A DNA stretch of 64,000 bases from Varroa destructor (GCF_002443255.2 NW_019211455.1:18699126-18763125), one strand, 5' to 3'. Shown: positions 13,701 to 25,795, counted from the stretch's first letter. The notes: generated by a model from the letters alone, not told the origin. Program-made: numbers and translations.

Positions 13701-16401
13701 CCACGTTATAGTCAGCGATGTCAGTTATATGTGTCGTTCTCTAGTGAATTCGTCCAATAACGGACGGCCATAAGCTCTTTTTCAGCAAGAAGCCGCCTCA
13801 ACACTACTTGAAAAAGTTGCATTACCCCATCTTCTAGTTCTCCTTTAGCAGCTTGGCTGGTGAGGTCTGGTCTGCTTCGTTTGCCTTTCGTTCCCAGGCT
13901 TATGGTTGATTCAGGGGGTGTCGCACCTCGACTTGCTGCTCTCTTACTTCGAATGTCCTGCGTCACGGAATCTGCTTCTTTAGCATGAGTAAGTAGATGT
14001 GAGCATTGTATTCGAGTGCGAAGGACAGACCGCTTGAAGAGCGGTTTCGTTGGCTATCATCACACACGGCAAGAAACTATTTTAACTTATCGATTTCGAG
14101 GACTCACCCGTCTGCAGATGATGATTGGTTCGATGTTCGTGGCCCATTGCGAGTATCCCCCAAAAATTATACAAGTTTTAGAAGAGCCTGCCCTGCGGAG
14201 GTTTGGTCGCCTAATAAGCCACGTTTCTATATAACATTGACATACCTTTAATGTTTTTGAGCTTGCATGTTACTAACTTCACAATAGGAAACTTTGAATT
14301 TTTTTATTAATAGTTCGATATACAATTAGAGCTATGTAGAGCAAAAATTATATTCAAGGAGAACATTATTTGATTGGGAGTCTGACTATACTGACTGAAA
14401 CACAAGCCAGTCTTAAACCCTTAAAACAGTCGATAATATTTATCAATAATATTATTAGTGAAGCTTTTTTATCAGCTGCAAAGCAAATACTTTTTTTTAT
14501 TTTGACAAAGGTGTTTTCGTACGGCGAAAAAAGTATTTTTGATAAGGTCATCGTGAAACATAGTTGAAAGCCTTGGCTTTATTTTACACCTCTATTACTT
14601 ATTCTTTAACGAATTTATTTGTTTCACAATATGAAACTTTAAAGCTGTTCATAGAATTCTGATTTGAAAGGTAGAGAAGCCGAATCGGAGCTAATTTTTT
14701 ATAGATTTGAGAGGCTTAATAAAGCTTTACCAAGATAGCCAAGAGCGTCCTATATTAGTGTTCTTTTATAAGGAAAGATCCAGCGTCCTTTTTGTCGGCT
14801 AACTTGCTTACGACCTCCATTGCAAGATCTCATGGCAGAAGAACTATTACCAATTCAAGCGTCTTTTTGTTACTGTGTATTTCGAGTAACAAATAGCTAT
14901 TGATATGTTTTGATGCTTTCAAATACGCTATAACATCTGATTGATTTTGCATCAGACAGGCACAAGGTGGATTGGATTGAATACCAACTAAAATTCAGTT
15001 AATCTTATGCAGAGCACCTTGCCGGTTGCGGGAAACTCATGAGCGCCAGCTATATCACAGACCGTTGATAAGGATATATATACAGAAGTCCAATTAGGAC
15101 GGACAGACTGCGAGCCTTCATGAAGAGCGGTGACCGCGTTGAATTTTTTTTGCCGCTCAAACTAGAAGGGCTATTGCATATGTGACTTGTTGCATGAACT
15201 AGTGGCAAAACCATCCAGCGGTGATCATTGGGTCGTATAGACACGATAAAGAAAGCTAAAATGAAACAGGCCTATAAATAGGTAGTGAATATTTGGGCGT
15301 GGTAGATGCAGCATTTCAGGGGTCACTTTGCGACAAGAAATCGAGATACGTGACTATGTAGAGGACAGTCGTACTGTAAGAAGCGACGGTATCAGCATCA
15401 AATAGGGTGGCTCCCGTAAGTGAAAATAGTTTCACTACGATAAATGTATTTCGGTTTGCATTCTAATAAATAAATATATATATNNNNNNNNNNNNNNNNN
15501 NNNNNNNNNNNNNNNNNNNNNNNNNNNNNNNNNNNNNNNNNNNNNNNNNNNNNNNNNNNNNNNNNNNNNNNNNNNNNNNNNNNTATTTATTGCTTGAGGT
15601 GATTTCAGCCAATCCTTGCGTTTTGGTGGATTTCAAGACTGAGGCATGGAGTGGAATGGGGGTACCGGATGGAATGACGATCGACGTCCAGGATAATCTC
15701 TGGGTAGCTCTCTTCGGTGGTAATAAAATACTTAACATTGATTCGAGGGATGGTACGTATCAATTTATTTTTAGAAGTGTTTACGTACTTTATCATTTCT
15801 CAATACCTTCAAACCTATTACAATCATAACGAATATATGATCTATTTTAATTCTACCTCGCTTCTTATGTATACTAGCTTTTCTTTGCAGGCTAGAGTCT
15901 CAAGCAACAGACGAGGAAATCCTATATATGCCGCTTTAATATTATCGAGGATTTGATACAAGTTCATTGTGCGCTAGTTTTCTAGAAATATGAATTCAGC
16001 CACCAAAGTTTATTAATTATCATTTGACTGAAACTGTTTAATTTCTTGTTCTTAAATATTTTATTTTACATTAACGTTGTTTCTATGTGTGCGTACTTTC
16101 ACCGAGCCGAGTGGTTCTTTTAAACTGTGATCACATACGTAGCATCATGGTTGTTTCAAATTGTCGAATTGTTTGTTATCGTTTGCATTCACGTTTAGGC
16201 AAGTTGCTCAACCAAGTAAATATACCATCCCTTAATACGACGTCAGTTTGCTTCGGGGGCGCCGATCTGAGCACGCTGTTCGTAACATCTGCGGGTAAAC
16301 ACAACGTGCCAGAGGGACTGAACGAACCGAACGGAGGTAATACGTTTGCCGTCACTGATCTGGGCACGAAAGGTCGGCTTGCTGTGAGTTTTGCTGGCTG
16401 A
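7556..16401 (+). CDS. RGN: regucalcin / SMP-30 (gluconolactonase family), five exons
   Basis: Join 7556-7712, 8155-8352, 8672-8887, 15609-15752 and 16199-16401: 918 nt, 305 residues plus stop, close to the roughly 299 residues of animal regucalcins. The family is a six-bladed propeller that binds a divalent metal (Ca, Zn, Mn) and hydrolyses aldonolactones; in vertebrates it is a cytosolic/nuclear calcium-handling protein. Visible landmarks: LGEGPHWD (Glu15, metal ligand), KVGAVIP, RINDAKCDPYGR (Arg104 and Asn106, substrate), GTM then Glu124, LSNGLAW (Asn157, metal), YIDS, PDGMTID (Asp211, metal), NLWVA, TSVCFGGADL and LFVTSA, ending in SFAG. All catalytic and metal positions known for human regucalcin have identical counterparts. 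Every intron is GT-AG and phase 1. There is no signal peptide, so it is intracellular. The start is the first ATG and fits the family N-terminus. No exon is missing in the assembly gap because the exon 3-4 join (GEI-S-NP) is continuous with the family pattern. Confidence 0.94.
8155..8352 (+). CDS. RGN: regucalcin coding exon 2
   Basis: Acceptor AACTTAG at 8148-8154, then residues DDKVGAVIPYASD through GRILF. The choice of this AG, not the nearer 'acaag' at 8162, is fixed by reading frame: only it completes the phase-1 codon and restores the family segment before KVG. Donor G|GTTAGTA. Confidence 0.92.
8672..8887 (+). CDS. RGN: regucalcin coding exon 3
   Basis: Acceptor TATTTAG at 8665-8671. 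The exon gives GTMMYETPEE, then LFSYSGNGG, LSNGLAWTRD, YIDSIPNKTL and YDYSDEGEI. It carries the metal-ligand Asn157 and the substrate Glu124. Donor T|GTGAGTT at 8888. Confidence 0.93.
11638..11682. other. perfect hairpin, possible small-RNA precursor
   Basis: CAAACATTGTAGAATA (11638-11653) is the exact reverse complement of TATTCTACAATGTTTG (11667-11682). The 13-nt spacer can add a G-G mismatch, three more pairs and a 5-nt loop. It lies in regucalcin intron 3. Pairing does not clearly extend outward, so the total is short for a canonical pre-miRNA. No conserved miRNA was recognised. Confidence 0.5.
13721..14053 (-). other. 110-codon antisense open frame inside intron 3
   Basis: Open from the TAG at 14056-14054 down to TGA at 13723-13721, with no ATG near its 5' end. 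It reads a hydrophilic segment (SKRAAS, TPPEST, KGKRSRPDL) followed by a helical-looking LEDGVMQLFQVVLRRLLAEK. I do not recognise it. It could be an exon of an antisense gene, a decayed element or chance. Confidence 0.12.
15484..15583. other. assembly gap (100 N)
   Basis: Exactly 100 Ns, a conventional placeholder for a gap of unknown size. It follows a TA-rich microsatellite-like tail and ends 25 bases before regucalcin exon 4, so the pyrimidine tract of that intron is only partly visible. Confidence 0.99.
15609..15752 (+). CDS. RGN: regucalcin coding exon 4
   Basis: Acceptor GATTTCAG at 15601-15608. The exon gives NPCVLVDFKTE, then GVPDGMTIDVQDNLWVALFGG and NIDSRD. It has the metal-ligand Asp211 in the PDGM motif. 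Donor G|GTACGTA. Confidence 0.93.
16199..16401 (+). CDS. RGN: regucalcin coding exon 5 (terminal)
   Basis: Acceptor CGTTTAG at 16192-16198. The exon gives GKLLNQV, then TTSVCFGGADLSTLFVTSAG, NGGNTFAV, GTKGRLAVSFAG, and the stop TGA 16399-16401. This is the standard SMP-30 C-terminus. Confidence 0.93.
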
Positions 16402-16520
16402 AACCCCTCGTTTCATCTAGCGGCACCGGCAGATCCTGTATTGTCATGAGGTACACCATAAATATGCCGGTTCCTGTCAACGGAATGCATATTGTTACGT
16501 AATGACCGCTGCCACATTAA

Positions 16521-16526
16521 AATAAA
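16521..16526 (+). terminator. polyadenylation signal AATAAA for regucalcin
   Basis: Canonical AATAAA about 120 bases after the regucalcin stop codon; further AATAAA-like sequences follow, for example near 16626. The spacing fits a short 3' UTR. Confidence 0.6.
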
Positions 16527-16529
16527 TTC

Positions 16530-19500
16530 AACTAAAGTAACTTCACCAAAACGACTCGCTAATCATTTAATTAACGATGGACCACATGAAATTAATTCAT
16601 CGTAATTTTTTTCTGACTGGTAATTCAATAAATGCGTGAGCATAATGTATTTATACGTGTATTGAATTTAGAAGTATAATGATTTATATATGATGAGATC
16701 ATTGTTTGTGGTTTCGGTTAGCACTATTTTGAATATAATTATAAAAATGATCTGTTCTTTATCAGAATATAGGTTCACAGCTGACTAGTAAAGTTTTCTA
16801 GTTGTGGTTAATAACACCTTTCAGATTTGCTAAACTGTTTATCACGTACCATAAGGCACAATGATTGTACCATGTAAATAGATGTGACGAATTAGTAAGT
16901 TACTAAGAAGTTCGTGTTCTCCAGCAACACCGAAATGTTCGCAATGTGTTCGCATACGCAGGAAACAATAGCTGCTCTGTTTCCAATCGGTATGGTGTAT
17001 TGATTTCGTGTGTGTTATGTTTATCATGTAGAGTAAAACATTTTTACCGTTTTTTGATGTCAATAATTTCCCTGTTATCATTACAAATCAACAACATTGA
17101 AAAATTCGCTAATAAATAGGGGAAAGATAGGAAAGAGGGCAGTATCGATGTAGTACGCATAGCAAAAGCGTTACCTTGATGATTAATTAATCGGAAGTTC
17201 TTAAAGGGTCTTTTCAATGAGAAAGACCTTATTCTTCGCAAACGTTTAAGGTGGGCCCCGTCATGCCGCAAGAGGGAAATTCTAAAACACCTATTTTTGC
17301 ATCTTAGTCACGTACTGAAAAATATAGGTCGATGTTAAGAGAAAGTGAAACAGTTAAGTGATTAGGTTAGCTGCCTAATTAAGTAAATCATTGCATTTCT
17401 GCTGATAGGGTTACAGCGGTTGCAATAAATATGCTGGTTAGAAATATACTGTGAAAATATTTCTGGTAAATAAAACGAGTGCTATCAACAATTAAGGGAT
17501 TCGTATTCTGCATCTTGATTTTTAAATTAAGTTTCTCGACGTTTTCCGCATGCTGTCAGTGTTAAAGAGCCCAGAAAACGGATAGCTCAGGGAACTAGCT
17601 AATCTTGTAAGGAAGGTTCTCCTTAAAATATATTATACATTCATATCACCCCAGGTAATTCAGTTCAGTTAGTTCAGGTAAACCCAGTCTGATATATAAA
17701 ACCTAATCTAAGCCGACACTTTCAGAAAGGTTGACGTTCTTCTAAGACCCTGCAGCTCCAGTACGCTATCTATTTATATAGAGCTTTAAATAAATCCCGG
17801 ATTCTGCAACCGTTCACTTGCATCTGTTCATCCCGTTGTTGGGCCCGATAGAAATGAGAGTAGATCTCTGGCTAAGTCGAATAATGGTACAAACCACAGT
17901 ATGGTATTTCACCCTTCATATGAAATGTTGTCAGGGGCTGAGATACAAATGACATATAACGCAACGGAAACAGCTCAGTGCAGACCGACGGACATCTACC
18001 AACTATACTGGGATATGCGTTCACCGGAGCCACTTTATAAATCTGCTCAGGCAGTGGGCAAATAGTTTTTAATGTCGCAGTGCAAATGTAAAGAACTGGG
18101 CTACTGGAAAAAGTAAGAAAATATTAGAGGATAGTATAATTACCAACTTTTAGGGTGCGTTGTGGTGCTATAGAACGTGTACTACCAGTTCCGTGAGTTA
18201 AGAGTCTCGTATGGTCTCAGCGGCGTAATAACAACCATAGACACACAGCTGAGACGGCGTTGAGATGGCTCCGAATGGTCGATTTGCTTTTTGTAAAATA
18301 TTTGGAAATTTAAGTTCGTTATGCAATACTCAAAGATGTTGCATGTCTCTTTGAGTTGGATGACAAAAATCTCCTAAAGCACTCCAATTCTTGTAAAGCA
18401 TATTATCTTGGTCAACATAAAGTTATATCTAGAGTGATAAATATGAGTTTTAGAGCTGCTAAAGATCAGTATTACCGCTATCGATCTTGACTTAGTGTGC
18501 ATAAGTAATATGAGTAACTTTGTAATCGAACCTTATGGGACGGTTGCGGCATTATTGCATATTATTCCATGAATCAATAATCAAGAATTTTTGTCTGATA
18601 AATCGGTTAAGTTGTCTCATTGTTTACATCTTAACTTCTTTTTCACGGTAACGTTCCACTCAGAATTTTCACACCCAGGAAATGTAAGGCTTCTAATTAC
18701 TGTTTATTTTTTATTATTATATTACCGATGATTATTTATACTATCGCTTGCTCTGAGAAATACATATATATCGTCTGAATGATACAGATATGTGAACAAA
18801 GATGAAAGAAGATGCGGGCGAGGTTCTGCTAATTTAGCTTGTATACTATACCACATTTACACGAAATGATCATATTACAAGCTGGACTATTTGATATTTC
18901 GTAAACACACGTTTGCCAGGTTTAGAGATTTATATTCCTGTCTTGTATTCTTTAGGTGCGACACGCGTCATCATTTAAATTTTAAGAGATGCTATTCATA
19001 AAGCTTTCACGTATTCTACTTTATTCGATGTACATTTGTTACGATCATCGATTCTGTGTATTAAGCCTAGGGAAACGATCTTACATGATTATACATTCCC
19101 TACTTGTAATGAATATTTTGCTTTTGCGAAATGTTGATAGAATGCTGTGCACTTCGTCTGCTTTTGTTTACGTCCGCTTTTGTCCGACATGTTGGATGGT
19201 GAGAAATTTGGTTTTCGTCGTTCGTTTCGTTTTCTTTTTTCCGGGAATAGAAAGATCGCAAACCTCACCTTGTTTTATAAGTCTGTTGTCGCAACCTGCT
19301 TTCTCTGGGTAAATTTTGTTTCCGAAAAAAAAGCTCAGACTCTAAGGTGAATGTAATAATTCCCTAAACCGACAGTTGTTAAATAAAAAGAAACATCTTT
19401 AAGTAAAAAAAATCGATACAATATAAGATGTTATATAAAAGCCAGTTATTTTTGATTATTAAAGGAGTTGAATTAACAAGTGAAAATGTAAGGCCAAGCT

Positions 19501-21800
19501 GTACTCGTTATCTCACTGCCGCTTTGTAATAGCAATGTAATTTGTTTGGACTGGTTTTTCATTTTTTTTTTTACTGTACTACTAATTTTCAATTTAGAAA
19601 ACTAATAGATCTCGTTTAGAACTCCAAAAAGGGTTTTTTGATCAAGTTACTGAGAGAGGAACACATTTGGTGCGAAAATAACGGGACAGCGTACATGATC
19701 ACCCCACACGTTCATGCGGTATCATGAACTCCAGTTATAAAATGGTTAGACGCTTGTCAATGTAGCTGCTCTAGATTACGAAAGTCGCAGTGAACTGCTC
19801 TCAGACATGTAATTTCTTTTCGAAACAATTTTCAGCACCTGTCATAAAATAGACTGTTAATGTGAGGAAAGTGAATAAATGAATAGCGAGTATTATTAGA
19901 TGATGTATAAATTCTCAGTGTTTTAATTTTACCCACTTAAAGGTATCATCAGTTAGGCGATTTATTAGGCATAAATAATAGAAATGTTGAAGAAATGTAT
20001 GTATTGCTGTGCATGCTACGGCCGTAATCAGTTGCGGAAGTTGCCTTGCCAAACAAACTCGATCAAACTAAGCTACGACCAATCAAGGTCGACATGCGGC
20101 CGTGCAGTGACCGTTATCATGAGTACATAGTTTCTTTAGTACATCTTTGAGTTTAGAAATATCTTAAATATGTTAGAACACTCTATTATATACTTAAAGC
20201 ATTGCGGAGCACCTTTACCATTCGTTCGACACATTGATATATTAAGGTATGTCGTCGCAAATCTGAGGAAGGAAATCGTGCAGTATACCAGTAATGAAAA
20301 TCGGAGTTGAAATTGAGTAAAAACGGAAATAGCCTTAGCATTGGCTACTATGGCCTTCGACAGGGACAATAGGTACAACTAGCTTGTTTAAAACCTAATA
20401 GGTATAATTTCAGAAAATGCAGGTCGTATAAAAACTGCAAAGGATCGCATACAGCTGATGCAAAATTGTACGCAGTTTAGAGATTGACTCGTGACCATAG
20501 TAGCATACTCACACTGAGGTAGCATAAGGAAGATTTGCGGCAAAATAAACATTGAAATTTTCCGTCATAACAAAGCGTTCGAGGACGACATTTAACTGTA
20601 TGGATTGTGTTCCGGCAGATTCTTCTATAGGGTAAATATAAGCTCCTTCCGCTTATTACCGATCTGAAATATTATGTTAGATTGCCCTCGAAACTGTTTT
20701 ACTCCATTATGAATAGATCTGAACATTTTTAGTAAATTGTATTACTTCTAAATGAACATATTCAAAAACAACGATACAGATTTGAAATCTTATTAACGTT
20801 TTGAACTACACGTATTTCCTTACTTACATTACCTATTCTAATTTCTAAGAAATCTATGTTAAAAATAAAATGCATACCTCGTTGCTAGCTTCCTCTACTC
20901 GAATTCGCGTTGACCAGAGAAAAAAACAGTCTTCATTTCGAATTTACAATTGTACTTATTACACACGCTTTTCTGTCCTCGTTGATGACACGCTTTACTC
21001 ACGGTCGCCGTGACATGTACCGATGCCTCCTCTACTGATGCGATTTGTTGAACCTCATCCGACAAATAGCGTCTCAGAGATAATGGTACGCAAACATTCC
21101 AATAAGGGACGAACGAAGCAGACAAACCACGTCTTGCGTAGGTATATATGTATATGGATACGCATAAGACACGGTTGTACGTAGGTACAATCATAGTAAT
21201 TGACCTTTTGTAGTTGAGTCAGGTTCATGCTCACTCTGTTCGAAGGGACGGTACTGCAGTAGTATAGAATGTTTATGCAATACATGCTCATTCTCTGCCA
21301 GTGCTACTAATCATTCAAGGACGTTGCTCAAGAAACTTTTCACTGCAATTGTACAGATATGTTTCGCTCCACATCTGAATAAAGAGTGAGTAAAGGATGT
21401 CATAACTTTTTCTCCCGTTGCTCCACACTTGCTCTGTTCTGCTCGAAGCAGCATTTCTCTTCATGACCTGGGCGTTCATTCGGCTAACGCCTGACCCCGC
21501 TGATTCGTGATCCCTTATCAACTCGAAAAAACCCGCTGTTGTTATGCTGCAAGAACCTTTCAGCATTCCTCCTGACAGTGATGAGTAGCCGAAATGACTC
21601 CACCGCCTGATGGAATCGCTGGGGAGCTGGGATACATATGGCTAGGGTATCTAGGGAATTAATATGATAATATCGTGCTTGCGACTGTTTGCATGTTGAC
21701 CTGTCGCTTGCGCGTAGGAATACAATAATCAGACGAGAACAGTCGATCACCCCCTCACCCCGGAGAGCTTGATGCCGCTCGTTGCGTTAGTGCCTCCGTC
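16530..21800. other. intergenic, nothing recognised
   Basis: AT-rich sequence with scattered stops in all frames. An 8-bp inverted repeat (GTCTCAGC 18214-18221, GCTGAGAC 18248-18255) is the only structure noted. Frames of up to about 107 codons near 19 kb have no coding character. Confidence 0.55.
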
Positions 21801-21904
21801 TCGTTCAAAGGGTATCCATCCCACAATCCATTTGGCTGCTTTTCGCTCCCTTCAACTGCCCTCGCCGTTATCACTATTATCATTACTCCAGCTAACGCTG
21901 GTTG

Positions 21905-21922
21905 AAGCAAGTGCACTTGCTT
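21905..21922. promoter_or_regulatory. 18-bp perfect palindrome containing CAAGTG/CACTTG
   Basis: AAGCAAGTGCACTTGCTT reads the same on both strands; TT/AA pairs extend it after one mismatch. Each half carries CAAGTG, which matches an E-box (CANNTG) and the NK-2 homeodomain core. This is a candidate dimeric binding site; no function is shown. Confidence 0.35.
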
Positions 21923-24900
21923 GAACTGAGTTCAAATGGGGGAATTCACTAAAGGTGCAAAAAAAATGGTAGCCGACCGAGTTTCAGCTAACGAAAGAAT
22001 GAGCGCCGTCAGCGACAAGTTGACACGACACAGACAAAAAGAACCAGCGTAAGGAAAGTGATACACTTATCAGTATAGCAATTTGGAAAACGAAGTTAGG
22101 CTCTATAACTCCGCTACATTGCTGCATACACGCTGGCCATGTACATGCCGGATAGGGGAGTTGTGGCCTAGATAGGGAACTGGGGCTTGATCAGATGGGG
22201 ATTCCCCGTCCTGTTGAACTGCTTCTGACTAGTTAGGAAACCTTCGAGCTTCAGTACACTGGTCGCCATAAGTAAAAGTGGTGGTTCAAGGCCATCGCTG
22301 CATAAGGCTCGAATCGCATGGTCAGCTACAAGATACACTCGTCCAAAGCATGCTAGGCGTGAAAAGAAAATGCGCGGGTGAAGTTCAGTGGCAGTGCGTG
22401 TGCCTACAAATGTTAGGGAATGCATGTGGGGTATGTGTCTGAGACAGGGAATAGATACGGTTTGCCACACGCTAGCGGCTAGGGTTAAGTGCTAAAAACT
22501 AAGCTCTAGTTTAAACGATACAGAACTCGAGACGTTCACTCAGGTAACAATTGATACTGGCCAGGTAATGTTGTTTACTCCGCACCCCAAACGCATTAAT
22601 TCAATAGGCAAAAATGAGTTAGATTGCTTTCACGACATCATTTCTCTATGCTATTGTGGTAAATAATATTGTTTCTACAAATAATTCCAACCATTATCCC
22701 TAGTACACCTGAAGGATTCTGGAACCGCCTTCGTGCACAAATGTTCAGTAACGGTAATACATCTTAGATACAGATGATATTCTCTATCTGCGAAATGTAC
22801 TTTATTTCCTTAAGTGCCAGAGAACTCCCAGAGGTTATGGAGTTTTTTTTTTTGGAGGATGTTATCAAAAGCATATTAAGTGCTTGCATCGTCATTGTTA
22901 AATATTTATCCTCGGAGAGGCAGCTACTGGAAGGGCGAGCACGTGTTTGAAAACGGCATCTGGGATCTAGGCGATGCCCCACGCTCTAGGCGACTGTCTG
23001 AGCTTGACAACGGTCGCCTGAAAATTTTTTTGAAAGGAGACGGTTGACAAACGACCTAGAAATTAGCCTAAAAGACAGGCTGCATCCACGCGACCGTTGC
23101 TAATCACCTTAAGTCCCTTGATCTTATACAAAAACTTGGAGCTTGGGTGCCTTAAGAGCTCGTGGAAATAACTCCCTAACGTTGCATCTGAATATCTTGC
23201 CCCGTATCGGGCGTCACACTGAATTTTTCGTCACTGGCGACAAGAAGTGATGTTTATACGTCAGCATGAATCAGAGATTTGAATGAAAGGCTGCAGGAGA
23301 AAAGCCAACGCCTAGGGTTTAGATCTTCATCCAAAGGAGATTTGCACTGCGCTCGGAGAAACCGCGAGTGTCTGATTCATTGGGAATTGCTTGCTATGAA
23401 CCAGATCCTTATCCTTTTTGAAGTGGTTAGTATTTGGTCAGCTGTACGTCCAAGACAACATTACGTTTACTTGGCCGAATGATCTAGCCCAACACGACTA
23501 TTCGAGAAAAAACAGCCGACACATATGTTAAAGTCATCCTGCTCCATAACGAGGCGAGGGTACGCATAAGAATCGTCAAACTGTTCTGCTGGACTTTAAA
23601 TATACGTTGATATACAGCCTTCAAATATACAGCCTTGACATTGTCCAAGCTTTGCTGACGGCTTTTCACCGTTTCCATTTACTAAGCGATCAGTTTTGTG
23701 GTTCGGCACGAACCAATAATCCAAACTGTAACTAAAAAATTTTTTCTATTTTCTGGCGAGACGACATACATCATGTGGGAGAAAGATGAGAAAAAAAATC
23801 TAGGAATAAATAGCATCATAACTCATAGAAGTAAAATGAATTGGTGTGTCCTTCTAGCCTAACATATAATATTTCTTTGTCACTTTTTGTAGAAATAATA
23901 ATTGTTAAACGTACTTGATCCGATCCGTTTCAGCTTTAGAAAAATAAAAAGTAGTAAAAATTACTAAAGTCGTCAACCATATTACAGACATCATAAAATT
24001 ATCTGACGGGCTCTTTCGATAAATACGAAAGTGAAGTAGAGGAGTGACGGCGATTTGTAAATTGTGCTTAACAGATTAACCAGTGGCGCCTTTGTTCAGT
24101 GAGTAATTAAACCATCAAATAATAAGTAATAATTAACACAGTCAAAGCATTGATACGACAGTTGGCTTTTAACGTTTGATTTTGCCACGAGGTCAACACT
24201 TTAAAGGTTATTAGCTGAAATTCAAAACGTCCTATACTATTGATTGGTCTGTTGTTATTCTTATCATTATAGTATACAGATTTAATATCGGAAATTATAT
24301 ATATTTGAGGTTATTGGGCGCATTATATACACGCAGCGTGATCACGATCATGTCATTTCGTATTTGTGTGAATATTTGTTCAAAAAGCTGCCACCTTGTT
24401 GTACTTGTTTCTTAATGAGACGTACGCGCTACAGATGGTGCGTAGTCCGCTAGTCTTCGCGGGGTCAGACCTTACGTGTTAGAGACTGATAGTCACTACC
24501 TATCAGTTAAGCGCCACCTAGCAGGTTAGATGTTATACGTGACCAAAATGAAGTTATCGCTTCAGACCATTGAATGCACCGTGACCGGTCTGAACTACAT
24601 ATAAAAATCAGAATAATGTCGATCCCGTGACTTGATGCACGTACGTCTAGCTATGGCAAATACATATGGATGTTGATGCTAAAATGATGATTGCATTTAC
24701 AGGTATCTATATCTATGGGCCGTCGGAGAATGGCAAGAACGTAAAAATATGTTTTTAGATGAAGGCAGCATTGTTTTTTTTTACCACTTATCAAGTATTT
24801 GTGTTTGTATCTAGGTAAAGTATTAATGTGTTGTGTGAACGTAGCATTCGTGTATTAGAGAAGTGGGTCAGATACATTCAAATGAAGGTAAGGTCACCAA

Positions 24901-25700
24901 GTCCATAGTTTTTTTGTTTGTTTGCTTGTTCGTTTAACATGCGGCCAAAATGTTGCGAGTTTTGCGTCCCGTTCTGTTGCCAGATGTTGCTTGAGCTGGC
25001 TGGCTGGCTGGCTGGCTTGATCTAGTGTTAAGCGGGATACATCTACTCTGGCTTTCGGACTTGAGATCACCTACCATGGTCGTCAGTTTATTCACAAACA
25101 CCTCTACACTGCACCATCACGAGGACTACTCAACGTGACCGCTTCTCGCGGTGCGTTCCTACAGCTAACAAAATCGAGCCGTCTTCAGCCTTTGTATTAA
25201 ATAACTGATAGAAAAGGAAGTAAAGCGATTGGCAAATACATCCGGCTGTGTTTCTGATGATACTCCTACAGTCAGTACTTGAAAAAATGTCGCATATCGG
25301 CGAACCCAGAGAACGGGAGAAAAGCATTGTTTCTGAAGGCTTTTTGGTACCACAATAATCATACCGGTGTGGATAAATGGGGGCTAACTTTATATAGCTG
25401 CTATAGGGTAGCAATATTACAGTTTTTTTTTTTTATTATATCATCTAAAAAGTTATTTGTCAGTTAAGTGGACATTATTAGAGATATGGCTTCACAAATA
25501 GAAAGTTGAGCGCAATTCAACTAATTAATACAGCCCAACACGGCGCTATTTGCTTTCGTTCGTCATAAATGATCTCTACTTTGATTTTCTCTTAACTCAA
25601 TAAATGATGGCTTAGCCACCATTTCTAAAAAACACGAACGCGGATACTTAGACCCACTGATTATCAAGGGAGTAAATTTTTTTCATAACATATATATTAA
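21923..25700. other. intergenic, nothing recognised
   Basis: No gene seen. It contains an 8-bp hairpin (ACTGATAG 24485-24492 with CTATCAGT 24500-24507) and a CTGG tetranucleotide repeat near 25.0 kb. Confidence 0.55.
24996..25017. repeat. (CTGG)n microsatellite
   Basis: Five CTGG units plus CT, read directly. The same unit recurs in a longer array near 44.2 kb. Confidence 0.9.
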
Positions 25701-25732
25701 GAATCGCGCACTTCTATGCAAAGCTAATAGTT

Positions 25733-25795
25733 TATGCGAGACATATGGCAGCGGAAACTCTAGCCTGGAGTTCCAGCTGCCATATGTTCCATATA
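25733..25795. ncRNA. candidate microRNA-like hairpin
   Basis: ACATATGGCAGCGGAAACTC (25741-25760) pairs with 25768-25787 at 18 of 20 positions across a 7-nt loop (TAGCCTG). Outside this core, pairing continues with mismatches and wobbles to about 25733 and 25795, giving a roughly 63-nt fold-back. That geometry is compatible with a short pre-miRNA. No conserved miRNA seed was recognised, and strand and expression are unknown. Confidence 0.35.

Larger units (their letters stand above)
8888..15608 (+). other. regucalcin intron 3 (about 6.7 kb, incomplete)
   Basis: Long intron between exons 3 and 4, interrupted by 100 Ns, so the true length is unknown. It contains a perfect 16-bp-arm inverted repeat at 11638-11682 and a 110-codon antisense open frame at 13721-14053 (see findings). 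No exon of the host gene is missing. Otherwise AT-rich and without a recognisable gene. Confidence 0.8.

Noticed and set aside
16694..16712. TGAGATCATT resembling the bantam start
   Set aside because: Match stops after 10 bases and no hairpin is present.
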